Shown: piece by piece, positions 9,760-17,079 of the stretch
How the letters are laid out: the number at the start of each line of letters is the position of its first letter
How positions within the stretch are numbered: position 1 is the stretch's first letter
Assembly: GCF_007595705.1 (NCBI RefSeq)
Contig: NZ_NISY01000003.1
Coordinates: 434,001 to 498,000 of the forward strand
Origin: Streptomyces sp. SAJ15
Lineage (GTDB): Bacteria > Actinomycetota > Actinomycetes > Streptomycetales > Streptomycetaceae
Length of the DNA: 64,000 nt
Direction: 5' to 3'
The notes under the pieces: model-generated
What the model was told of the DNA's origin: nothing
Database searches by the model: none
Seen by the model: the letters and a program-made list of their open reading frames with translations, nothing else
Program-made: the position numbers and the translations under genes

Positions 9760-10099
9760 GGGGCACCTCCTTCCTCAGTCATCCTCAGTGTCGTCCTGAT
9801 ACTGCTTACTGATCGTATCCACGCGTCGGGAAATCGGGTGGTTCCCCTTCCTGGCCCTGTGGAGCAGTGTCACCTCTCACAGGGGATCGTAGAGGCGCCT
9901 TCAAGACAGTGTCCCGCAACCGGCGAGGTCTCCGGTCGGGGGGAGGGGCGGCCGGGAGGAGGCCGACGAGAACGCGTGTGAGGACACGCTCCACAGCGTG
10001 CTAATGTTCTGCATGTCGGAAGGCGCCGCACACGGGGCCCGGAGAGATCCGGACCAAAACACTCCGGTGAGTGTGTGACAAACTAACGACAGCACCCAT
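9760..10099. promoter_or_regulatory. Divergent control region, fhaA operon and tRNA-Leu
   Basis: This 340-bp gene-free stretch must hold the promoters of the minus-strand fha operon and the plus-strand tRNA. On the minus strand TACGAT near 9820 is a possible -10. On the plus strand TAATGT near 10002 is a possible -10 for the tRNA. A perfect inverted repeat ACACTC-cggt-GAGTGT lies at 10059-10074, about 26 bp before the mature tRNA. No open frame here looks coding. Confidence 0.4.
9765..9772 (-). promoter_or_regulatory. Near-perfect Shine-Dalgarno site of fhaA
   Basis: The minus-strand AAGGAGGT is fully complementary to the 16S rRNA 3' end and lies 5 nt before GTG 9759. This fixes the fhaA start and suggests strong translation of the operon. 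Confidence 0.85.
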
Positions 10100-10183
10100 G
10101 CGCGGGTGGCGGAATAGGCAGACGCGCTGGATTCAGGTTCCAGTGCCCGAAAGGGCGTGGGGGTTCAACTCCCCCCTCGCGCA
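10100..10183 (+). tRNA. tRNA-Leu (anticodon CAG)
   Basis: Cloverleaf read by eye. The acceptor stem is 10100-10106 with 10176-10182 (six Watson-Crick pairs and one G-U), with A at 10183 as discriminator. The anticodon stem CTGGA/TCCAG encloses loop TTCAGGT, anticodon CAG. A long variable arm (TGCCCGAAAGGGCG) marks a class II tRNA. The T stem is 10159-10163 with 10171-10175 around loop TTCAACT. CCA is not encoded. Confidence 0.96.
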
Positions 10184-10188
10184 CAAGT

Positions 10189-10238
10189 GAGACGGGTCTC
10201 CGTCGGTGACGAAAGTCATCGGTGGGGGCCCGTTTCTC
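10189..10238 (+). terminator. Possible tRNA terminator
   Basis: Just after the tRNA, GAGACGGG (10189-10196) can pair imperfectly with CCCGTTTCTC (10229-10238). An inner hairpin GGTGAC-GAAA-GTCATC sits between the arms. A T-rich run (TTGTGTGT) follows. Confidence 0.4.
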
Positions 10239-10552
10239 GTTGTGTGTCCGCGCTTCCTCTGTTGCCTCTGTTCCCGTCTGTTCCCCTTGTCTGTCTTGTG
10301 GCGCACGGTGACGCACGTTCCGGTTGCCTTTCCAGTTGTCTCTCCGGTTTCTTCTCCGGGTGCCGCCTCCGACGATCTCGCCGGTGCTCTCTTCGGTGGT
10401 CTCTCCGGCGCGACGCGGACCGCCGGCGGCGTGATCCGGCTCACATGGTGCGGTGGAGTGAAGATGACCGCCGCGCGGAGCGGCGGATTCGTCGCGGACG
10501 TCATGTCCGATTTCCGCCAGCGGCCCGGCCCGGCCGGCAGCACAGTGGAGGC
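10239..10552. other. Gene-free, pyrimidine-skewed spacer before ada-alkA
   Basis: From about 10240 to 10390 the plus strand is strongly pyrimidine-rich, with repeated TCTG, TTCC and TCTCC words and much more T than its surroundings. The rest is ordinary GC-rich DNA leading to the ribosome-binding site of the next gene. Open frames run through it, but none has coding character. Confidence 0.5.
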
Positions 10553-12166
10553 GTGAAGACGGACGCGGATGTGCTGGGCGAAGACGGCAGGTACGAGGCG
10601 GTGCGCAGCCGGGACGCACGCTTCGACGGGGAGTTCTTCTTCGCCGTCGCCACGACCGGGATCTACTGTCGGCCGAGCTGCCCGGCGACCACCCCCAAGC
10701 GCCGGAACGTCAGGTTCTACCGCACCGCGGCGGCCGCGCAACGTGAGGGCTTCCGGGCCTGCCGTCGCTGCCGGCCGGACGCCGTGCCGGGCTCCGCGGA
10801 CTGGAACGCCCGGGCCGACGTGGTGGGTCGGGCCATGCGGCTGATCGGCGACGGAGTCGTGGACCGGGAGGGCGTGGCGGGGCTGGCGGCCCGGCTCGGC
10901 TACAGCGCCCGGCAGGTGCAGCGCCAGCTCAACGCGGAGTTGGGCGCCGGGCCGGTGGCGTTGGCCCGGGCGCAGCGCGCGCACACCGCGCGGGTGCTGT
11001 TGCAGACCACCGGACTCCAGGCGGCCGAGATCGCCTTCGCCTCCGGCTTCTCCAGCATCCGTCAGTTCAACGACACCATCCGGGAGATCTACGCGGCCAC
11101 GCCGAGCGAGCTGCGCGTCGCCGTTCCCGGCCGCACCTCGCGCTTCGGGCCGGTGGCGCGACCGGCGGGCGGGACGGCGGCAGGGCCGCGAACGGTGGGC
11201 GGAACGGCTGCGGCGGGGGGCGCCGGGGCGGCCACGGGCGAGGCCGCCGGCCCGGCGGACGGCTCCGGCCCGGCGAACGGCTCCGGCCCGGGCGGGGTCC
11301 CGCTGCGGCTGGCGTTCCGCGGCCCCTACGCGGCGGCCGAGATCTTCGACTACCTCGCGCGGCGCGCGATCACCGGTGTCGAGGAGATGGTGGGCGAGCG
11401 CGGGACCCGCACCTACCGGCGCACCCTGCGACTGCCGGTCGGGGTCGGCATCGCGGAGGTGGACGAGGTGGTGGGCGACGGCTGGCTGGAGTGCCGGCTG
11501 TTCCTGAGCGACCTGCGTGACCTGACCACCGCCGCGCAGCGCATGCGCCGGCTCTTCGACCTGGACGCCGACCCGTACGCGGTCGTGGCACGGCTCGGCG
11601 CGGACCCGGTGCTCGGCCGCCTGGTGGCGGCCCGGCCGGGGCTGCGCTCGCCGGGCGCCGCGGACCCGCACGAACTGGCCGTGCGCGCCGTCCTCGGACA
11701 GCAGGTGTCCGTGGCGGCCGGGCGCCGCCTGGGGGACGCCCTGGTGACGGCGTACGGGCAGCCGCTGTGCGCTCCCAGCGGCACTCTCACCCATCTCTTC
11801 CCACAGGTCGCGGAGGTGGCCGCGGCGGAGCTGACGGAGATCGGCATGCCCGAGACCCGGCGGGCCACGCTGCGCGCGCTGAGCGTGGCCCTGGCCGAGG
11901 GCTCCATCCGGCTCGACGCGGGCGCCGACCGCGAGCGGACCCGACGGGACCTGTTGGCGCTGCGCGGCATCGGGCCCTGGACCGCCGGCTACATCCGGAT
12001 GCGCGCGCTGGGCGACCCCGACGTCCTGCTGGAGGGCGACGCGGCGGTGCGGGCCGCCATGCGCCGGGTGGGTGCCTCGCCCGCGGACGCGGACGGTTGG
12101 CGGCCGTGGCGTTCGTACGCCATGCACCACCTGTGGAACGCGCCCAGAGGCGAGGGCCTTCTCTGA
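10553..12166 (+). CDS. Ada-AlkA fusion DNA-alkylation repair protein
   Basis: A 537-residue protein joining an Ada N-terminal sensor to a 3-methyladenine DNA glycosylase. The zinc site is Cys39, Cys43 (YCRPSC), Cys70 and Cys73 (CRRC); by homology Cys39 accepts methyl groups from phosphotriesters. An AraC-type helix-turn-helix follows at about 85-180. An Ala/Gly-rich linker leads to the AlkA domain with the helix-hairpin-helix LLALRGIGPWTAGY and catalytic GDPD motif. It lacks the O6-methylguanine transferase domain of E. coli Ada. GTG 10553 has GTGGAG 5 nt upstream; the in-frame extension to 10157 runs through the tRNA and is not real. It probably activates its own expression on methylation. 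Confidence 0.93.
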   Translation: MKTDADVLGEDGRYEAVRSRDARFDGEFFFAVATTGIYCRPSCPATTPKRRNVRFYRTAAAAQREGFRACRRCRPDAVPGSADWNARADVVGRAMRLIGDGVVDREGVAGLAARLGYSARQVQRQLNAELGAGPVALARAQRAHTARVLLQTTGLQAAEIAFASGFSSIRQFNDTIREIYAATPSELRVAVPGRTSRFGPVARPAGGTAAGPRTVGGTAAAGGAGAATGEAAGPADGSGPANGSGPGGVPLRLAFRGPYAAAEIFDYLARRAITGVEEMVGERGTRTYRRTLRLPVGVGIAEVDEVVGDGWLECRLFLSDLRDLTTAAQRMRRLFDLDADPYAVVARLGADPVLGRLVAARPGLRSPGAADPHELAVRAVLGQQVSVAAGRRLGDALVTAYGQPLCAPSGTLTHLFPQVAEVAAAELTEIGMPETRRATLRALSVALAEGSIRLDAGADRERTRRDLLALRGIGPWTAGYIRMRALGDPDVLLEGDAAVRAAMRRVGASPADADGWRPWRSYAMHHLWNAPRGEGLL

Positions 12167-12188
12167 GGGCGGGCGGTCTCGAGGGGGA

Positions 12189-12842
12189 TCAGGCGGCGAA
12201 GCGGGCGGCGAGGCTCTTGGCCTTCGCGACGGCCGCCGCGTGGGCCTCCTCCCGGGAGGCGTCGGCGAGCGGGACGAGGTCGGCCATGGCCGGGACCGAG
12301 CGGGCCAGGGTCAGCTCGGGAACGATGAACTCGACCTCCAGGCCGAGTCCGCCGTTGAGCACCTTCTCCAGGTACGTGGTCACGAACTCGAAGCTCTCGC
12401 GCGGGGTGCCCGGGCCGTAGCCGCCGCCACGGCTGGCGACGACGACCACCGGGGTGCCGGCGGCGGTGGGGTTCTCCGTGCCGAAGGTGCGCCCGTTGAT
12501 GATCACGTGGTCCAGCCACGCCTTGAGGCCGGACGGGATCGTGAAGTTGTACATCGGGGCGCCGATCAGCACCGCGTCGGCCTGCTCCAGCTCGCCGGCC
12601 AGCTCCTCGCGGAGCGCGAAGGCGGCCCGCTGCTCCGGCGTGCGCTCGTCGGGGCCTATGAAGCCGGCGAACGCGCCGTCGAAGGCCAGGTGAGGCACCG
12701 GGTCGGCGTGGAGGTCGCGGTAGACGACCCTGCCGTTCGGGTGCTGGGCCTCCCACTCCTTGCGGAAGGCGGCCGTGACCGACCGGGAGGCGGACCCCTC
12801 GGCGGGGAAGACGGACGAGTCGATGTGCAGAAGCGTGGGCAT
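12189..12842 (-). CDS. azoR: FMN-dependent NADH:quinone/azo reductase
   Basis: A 217-residue flavodoxin-fold reductase of the AzoR family, which reduces quinones and azo compounds with NADH. The N-terminal phosphate-binding stretch (HIDSSVFPAEGSASR) and the flavin-contact segments APMYNFTIPSGLKAWLDHV and ASRGGGYG are typical. Full family length. It converges with ada-alkA and is divergent from an HxlR regulator across a 229-bp region with an inverted repeat, the usual arrangement of azoR-hxlR pairs that answer electrophiles. Confidence 0.9.
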   Translation of the reverse strand: MPTLLHIDSSVFPAEGSASRSVTAAFRKEWEAQHPNGRVVYRDLHADPVPHLAFDGAFAGFIGPDERTPEQRAAFALREELAGELEQADAVLIGAPMYNFTIPSGLKAWLDHVIINGRTFGTENPTAAGTPVVVVASRGGGYGPGTPRESFEFVTTYLEKVLNGGLGLEVEFIVPELTLARSVPAMADLVPLADASREEAHAAAVAKAKSLAARFAA

Positions 12843-12910
12843 GCGGAGGGCTCCGTATCAGCTCGGTCGGGCCGGCTCGGGTCGGCTCGGGTCGGCTTGG
12901 GCGGGTTCGG

Positions 12911-12996
12911 CGGCGGGGAAGGTCGCCGTTCCGTCGGGTTCGGCGGCGGGGCAGTGCCGCCGTCGATCGGGTCCGGCGGCGGGGAGGTGCCGCCGT
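12911..12996. repeat. Three short imperfect GC-rich repeats
   Basis: Copies of a 20-bp unit close to CGGCGGGGaggTGCCGCCGT occur at about 12911, 12942 and 12976, each able to fold into a small hairpin. They lie between the azoR start and the operator, in its presumed leader. Confidence 0.5.
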
Positions 12997-13003
12997 TCCG
13001 TAC

Positions 13004-13041
13004 GTAGCTATTGATAACACAGCTACTTACTTTTTTATAGT
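13004..13041. promoter_or_regulatory. Operator and promoter of the azoR-hxlR pair
   Basis: An AT-rich island in GC-rich DNA. GTAGCT (13004-13009) and AGCTAC (13021-13026) form a perfect inverted repeat with an 11-bp spacer, like known HxlR-family sites. It overlaps a plus-strand -35 (TTGATA, 13011-13016); a -10 (TATAGT, 13036-13041) lies 30 bp before the hxlR start. The 19-bp spacing between them is long. Autoregulation is inferred. Confidence 0.6.
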
Positions 13042-13071
13042 CCACTACCTGGCGGCAGTACGCTGGTGTGC

Positions 13072-13443
13072 ATGACAGACCGCGGCGCACACCCCGAGCA
13101 GACGTGCAAGAAGGTCGGGGACGACATGACGCGCGTCTTCGAGCTGTTCGGGAAGCGGTGGACCGGCCTGGTCGTGGCCGTGCTGTTGGAGCAGCAGGCG
13201 TACTTCGCCGACCTGCGGCGAGCCATCCCGGGGATCAGCGAGCGCATGCTGTCGGACCGGCTCGCCGAGCTGTCGGCGGCCGGCCTGGTCGTGCGGGAGG
13301 TGGACGCGGGCCCGCCGCTGCGGGTCAGCTACCGGCTGACCGAGGCGGGCCGGGCGATGGAGCCCGCGCTGCGCGAGCTGGGGCGGTGGGCGGAGACCTA
13401 TCTGTCGAACGGCGGGGACTGCCCGGAGCGGTTCCGGCGCTGA
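13072..13443 (+). CDS. HxlR-family transcriptional regulator
   Basis: A 123-residue winged-helix regulator of the HxlR family. The N-terminal cysteine in TCKKVGDD is the conserved residue that serves as an electrophile or redox sensor in QorR/HypR-type members. The DNA-binding core runs from FGKRWTGLV to LTEAGRAMEPAL. ATG 13072 gives the normal family length; GTG 13066 is possible. Divergent orientation and the shared operator indicate control of the azoreductase and itself. Confidence 0.92.
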   Translation: MTDRGAHPEQTCKKVGDDMTRVFELFGKRWTGLVVAVLLEQQAYFADLRRAIPGISERMLSDRLAELSAAGLVVREVDAGPPLRVSYRLTEAGRAMEPALRELGRWAETYLSNGGDCPERFRR

Positions 13444-13657
13444 GGACGTACGCGCTGAGGCTGTACGGCGCTGAGGCCGTACGGCGCTGTCTGCTGGCGG
13501 CCGTCGGCCCGGCAGCGGTCGCCCGTCCGTCGCCGTCCGTCGCCGGGGCGTCGCTGACCGCCGCCGTCTGCCCTCGACTGTCGCCGTCCGTCGTCGACTG
13601 TCGCCGTCCGTCGCCGCACGCCGCCGGACGTTGTCCACAGGCGGTTATCCACAGGAT
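13444..13657. promoter_or_regulatory. Spacer with simple repeats and two DnaA-type boxes
   Basis: The first 180 bp are low-complexity repeats of GTCGCCGTCC and GCTGTACGGCGCTGAGG words with no coding character. The end holds TTGTCCACA (13631-13639) and TTATCCACA (13645-13653), both exact DnaA-box 9-mers in the same orientation, 14 bp apart. They lie about 5 bp upstream of the -35 of the next gene. Confidence 0.6.
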
Positions 13658-13686
13658 CTGACGGCTGCGGTGGAGCGGGGTACGGT
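13658..13686 (+). promoter_or_regulatory. Promoter of the DUF2252 gene
   Basis: CTGACG (13658-13663), a 17-bp spacer and TACGGT (13681-13686) form a plausible housekeeping promoter. ATG 13739 follows after GGAGG. Confidence 0.5.
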
Positions 13687-13738
13687 CGTGCTCGGGTCGA
13701 CGCTGATCTGCGGCCGGCCGGAGGAACGGGGGTGCGCG

Positions 13739-15358
13739 ATGTCCGAAGCCATGCACGCGGGGGAGGCGGCGGGGCCGCCGGCGCGGTCCCTGGCGGGGGC
13801 CTCGGCGCGGGCGTCGGTCGCGGAGACGACCGCGGCATCGTCGGGGCCGGGGCGGCGCACCGCGGGTTCGGCGGACGGGGCATCGGGGTCACGGCCCACA
13901 TCGACATCGGGGCCATCGGGGCCGGCGGTGGGGGTGCGGGCGGCCGACGGGCGGGAAGCGATCGCGCCCCGGCGGTTGCCCCATGTGCCGGGCTTCGCGC
14001 GCGAGCCCTACGGCGGGGTGCTGCGCCGGCGTGGCAAGGAGCTGCGGCAGCGGGTGCCGCGGGCCGCGCACCAGGAGCTGTCGATCGGTGCCGGGCGGCC
14101 GGACGCGGTCGCGGCGGTCGAGCAGTCCAGCGCCGGCCGGCTGCCGGAGCTGACCCCGATCCGGGTGGGCCGGATGGCGGCCTCCCCGTTCGCCTTCCTC
14201 CGCGGCTCGGCCGGGTTGATGGCGTACGACCTGGCGACGACGCCGGTCACGGGCGTGGGTGCCCAGCTCTGCGGTGACGCGCACGCCGCCAACTTCGGGC
14301 TGTACGGCGACGCGCGCGGCCATCTGGTCATGGATCTCAACGACTTCGACGAGACCATCCACGGCCCCTGGGAGTGGGACGTGAAGCGGCTCGCGACCTC
14401 GCTGGTGCTGGTGGGGCGGGAGGTCGGGGCGGACGCGGCCGCCTGTCGTACGGCCGCCTACGACATGGTCGGCGCGTACCGCCGCACGTTGCGGCTGCTG
14501 GCCAAGCTGTCCGCGGCGGACGCCTGGAACGCGATCGCGGACGAGGAACTCGTCTCGCACGCGGACGCCAAGGACCTCCTCGGCACGCTGGAGCGCGTCG
14601 CCGACAAGGCCCGGCGGAACACCAGCGCCCGCTTCGCCGCCAAGGCGACCGAGGCCGTCCCCGGCGCGGGCGCCGGGCGACGCTTCGTCGACGCGCCGCC
14701 GGTGCTGCGGCGGGTGCCGGACGCCGAGGCGGCGGCGGTCACGGCATCGCTCGGGCACTATCTGGACACGCTGCCGGAGGACCGGCTGCCGCTGCTGGCG
14801 CGCTACGCGGTGCAGGACGTGGCCTTCCGGGTGGTCGGCACGGGCAGCGTGGGCACGCGCTCCTATGTGGTGCTGCTGCTCGATCACCGGGGCGAGCCCC
14901 TGGTGCTCCAGGTGAAGGAGGCCCGGCCGTCGGCGTTGGTGCCCCATGTGGTGAAGGCCGGGTTCGTGGTGCCGGAGGTCTCCCACGAGGGGCGGCGAGT
15001 GATCCGCGGGCAGCAGCGCATGCAGGTCGTCAGCGACATCCTGCTCGGCTGGACGACGGTCGAGGGGCGGCCCTACCAGGTGCGGCAGTTCCGCAACCGC
15101 AAGGGCAGTGTGGATCCCGCCGCCCTCGCCCCCGCGGAGGTCGACGACTACGCGCGGATGACCGGCGCCCTGCTGGCCCGCGCCCACACCCACAGCGTCG
15201 ACCCTCGGCTGCTCGCCGGGTACTGCGGCAAGAACGACGAACTGGACACGGCGGTGGCGACCTTCGCCGTCGCCTACGCCGACCGCACCGAGGCAGATCA
15301 CGCCGAGCTCGTGACCGCGATCCGCAACGGTCGAATAGCGGCCGAGCCGGGCGTCTGA
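13739..15358 (+). CDS. DUF2252 protein, kinase-like fold
   Basis: A 539-residue DUF2252 protein. The family is uncharacterised but resembles phosphotransferase folds. Visible family blocks are RVPRAAHQEL, SPFAFLRGSA, CGDAHAANFG, DLNDFDET followed by WEWDVKRL, then GVGSVGTR-like and LQVKEA segments. The residues GDAHxxNFG and DLNDFD look like a catalytic loop and metal-binding Asp of a kinase fold, which is an inference. The first 80 residues are Ala/Ser/Gly-rich and probably disordered. ATG 13739 was chosen because GGAGG precedes it; the frame stays open upstream to 13631, where it would run through the DnaA boxes. Confidence 0.88.
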   Translation: MSEAMHAGEAAGPPARSLAGASARASVAETTAASSGPGRRTAGSADGASGSRPTSTSGPSGPAVGVRAADGREAIAPRRLPHVPGFAREPYGGVLRRRGKELRQRVPRAAHQELSIGAGRPDAVAAVEQSSAGRLPELTPIRVGRMAASPFAFLRGSAGLMAYDLATTPVTGVGAQLCGDAHAANFGLYGDARGHLVMDLNDFDETIHGPWEWDVKRLATSLVLVGREVGADAAACRTAAYDMVGAYRRTLRLLAKLSAADAWNAIADEELVSHADAKDLLGTLERVADKARRNTSARFAAKATEAVPGAGAGRRFVDAPPVLRRVPDAEAAAVTASLGHYLDTLPEDRLPLLARYAVQDVAFRVVGTGSVGTRSYVVLLLDHRGEPLVLQVKEARPSALVPHVVKAGFVVPEVSHEGRRVIRGQQRMQVVSDILLGWTTVEGRPYQVRQFRNRKGSVDPAALAPAEVDDYARMTGALLARAHTHSVDPRLLAGYCGKNDELDTAVATFAVAYADRTEADHAELVTAIRNGRIAAEPGV

Positions 15359-15550
15359 CCGGGGCGTGGGCGCGTGTCCGGGCGGCCGGGTGCGGAGCAG
15401 CCGGTCCGGGCCCGGCGCGGGGGCGGCCCGTCACACGCGGGGTGGGCCGGTGAGCGCGGTGGGCCCGGCGCGCGGGGTGGGCCCGGCTTCCCTGCGCCGG
15501 TCGGGTGGCCGGGTAGGGCTGGGTCGGTGACCGGTGGGCGAAGCCGTTGA

Positions 15551-15579
15551 CGTCCGGCGACGGTCGCCGGACGTAGGCT
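15551..15579 (+). promoter_or_regulatory. Palindrome and leaderless promoter of the J-domain gene
   Basis: A perfect inverted repeat CGTCCGGCGA-cgg-TCGCCGGACG (15551-15573) abuts TAGGCT (15574-15579), which is 6 nt before GTG 15586. That spacing places transcription start at the start codon. The palindrome covers the region a polymerase would need between -35 and -10, so it may be an operator. Confidence 0.45.
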
Positions 15580-15585
15580 GTGCGG

Positions 15586-16608
15586 GTGACGAACCCGGAA
15601 GCGCAGCACGCCCGCCAGTCGGCCTCGGCCGCGGAGTCGCGGCCGGAGAACGAGACGGCGGCCGAGACGGCGCGGAACACCGCGGCGGAGCCCGCCGAGC
15701 CCGCCGAGCCGGCTGGGCAGCCCGCCGAACCCGAGCCCACCGAGCCCGCCGAGTCCACCGAGTCCGGGAAGGCGGCCGCGCGGTCCGCCGAGTCTGCCGA
15801 CGAGGCGGCGGAGCCGGCGGGGGACGCGGAGCAGGACGAGGGCACACGACGGCTGGACAACGCGGTGCGGGCCGCGGAGCAGGCGCTGATCGAGTTCGAG
15901 ATCGCGGTGGAGACCTTCAGGGTCGAGGTGGAGAACTTCTCCCGCCTGCACCACCAGAGGCTCGGCCCGATGTACTCGCGGCTGGACGAGCTCGACGCGC
16001 TGATCGCGGAGGCGGTCGCGGCACGCACCGGCGACCCCGAGGATCAGCGCCGGGCGCGGGAGGCGCGGGGCCTGGTGCTGCCGATGCCGTCGGTCGAGGA
16101 GCTGTTCCACGGCTGGATGGACTCCGAGGGGCTGTCCCCGGAGGCGACCGCGATGCTCACCGAGCAGCCGGTGCGGCCGCCGGCGCGGGTGCGGCCGAGT
16201 GAGGAGGCCCGGCGCCTCTACCGTGAGCTGGCCCGCAAGGCGCACCCCGACCTCGCGGAGGACGAGGGCGAGCGGCGGCGGCGCGGCGAGTTCATCGTGC
16301 GGGTCAACGCCGCCTATGCCGCCGGGGACGAGGGCGTGCTCCAGGCGCTGGCCGAGGAGTGGGCGGCGGGGCCGCGCCCGGCGGAGCGACGGCCGAGCCG
16401 CAGCGAGGAGCTGTACGCACGGCTGGAGTGGCTGGCCGAGCGCAAGGAGCTGTTGGCGGCGATGGCCGCGGAGCTGGAGTCCAGCGCCATCGGCGCCATG
16501 TTGAAGATGGCGCCGGAGGACCCGGACGGGCTGCTGGAGGAGATCGCCGAACAGCTGCTCGCCCAGGTCGCCGAGAAGGAAGCCCGCCTGGCGGAGCTGG
16601 TGGGTTAA
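15586..16608 (+). CDS. J-domain-containing protein
   Basis: A 340-residue protein whose centre-right part is a J domain: RRLYRELARKAHPDL, with the HPD motif at about residue 220, then FIVRVNAAYAAGD. J domains stimulate DnaK-type Hsp70 ATPase. The first 85 residues are an Ala/Glu/Pro-rich disordered tract with repeated AEPAEPAE and EPTEPAEST runs. Residues 90-130 look like coiled coil, and the C-terminus is helical and acidic. There is no zinc-finger or DnaJ C-terminal domain, so it is a class C J protein of unknown client. GTG 15580 is an alternative start. Confidence 0.8.
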   Translation: MTNPEAQHARQSASAAESRPENETAAETARNTAAEPAEPAEPAGQPAEPEPTEPAESTESGKAAARSAESADEAAEPAGDAEQDEGTRRLDNAVRAAEQALIEFEIAVETFRVEVENFSRLHHQRLGPMYSRLDELDALIAEAVAARTGDPEDQRRAREARGLVLPMPSVEELFHGWMDSEGLSPEATAMLTEQPVRPPARVRPSEEARRLYRELARKAHPDLAEDEGERRRRGEFIVRVNAAYAAGDEGVLQALAEEWAAGPRPAERRPSRSEELYARLEWLAERKELLAAMAAELESSAIGAMLKMAPEDPDGLLEEIAEQLLAQVAEKEARLAELVG

Positions 16609-16647
16609 GTTCCTCAGGTCCGAGGCGACGCGAGAAAGGTACGGATC

Positions 16648-16992
16648 ATGCAGTTTGCCGGGGTGCCCGAGGTGGCGGCCGCCGAGGTGCCGTCCGATGG
16701 ATTTCTGCTGGACGTCCGGGAGGACGACGAGTGGGCTGCCGGGCACGCCGAGGGAGCGCTGCACCTCCCGATGAGCGAGTTCGTGGCGCGCTACGGCGAG
16801 CTGACCGAGAAGGCGCCCGCCGATGGCACGGTCTATGTGATCTGCCGCGCGGGCGGTCGCTCGGCCCAGGTGGCCGCGTATCTGCTGCAGCAGGGCGTGG
16901 ACGCGGTGAACGTCGGCGGCGGGATGCAGCACTGGGCGGCCGTCGGTCGACCGGTGGTGGACGCCGCGGGCGGCGCCGGCAGCGTCATCTGA
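16648..16992 (+). CDS. Single-domain rhodanese
   Basis: A 114-residue rhodanese, a sulfurtransferase that carries persulfide on a cysteine. The active loop CRAGGRS starts at Cys66, and the family entry motif LDVREDDEW is at residues 21-29. The length is normal for a free-standing domain. ATG 16648 has AAAGG upstream. It follows the J-domain gene by 39 bp and may share its transcript. The substrate cannot be read from sequence. Confidence 0.92.
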   Translation: MQFAGVPEVAAAEVPSDGFLLDVREDDEWAAGHAEGALHLPMSEFVARYGELTEKAPADGTVYVICRAGGRSAQVAAYLLQQGVDAVNVGGGMQHWAAVGRPVVDAAGGAGSVI

Positions 16993-17079
16993 CCGTCCTC
17001 CGTCCCGTCTCGTGCGGTGCGCCGCCTCGGCCGTGCCGGTCGATCGCGTCCGTCGGTTGCCCGCGTTCGGACTGCCGGC

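Noticed and set aside
10100..10183. Integration site (attL/attR) at tRNA-Leu
   Set aside because: No integrase gene and no second copy of the tRNA 3' end were seen in the window.
13631..13653. A chromosomal or plasmid origin
   Set aside because: Only two boxes lie together and no dnaA, dnaN, parAB or rep gene is near; oriC of Streptomyces has many clustered boxes.
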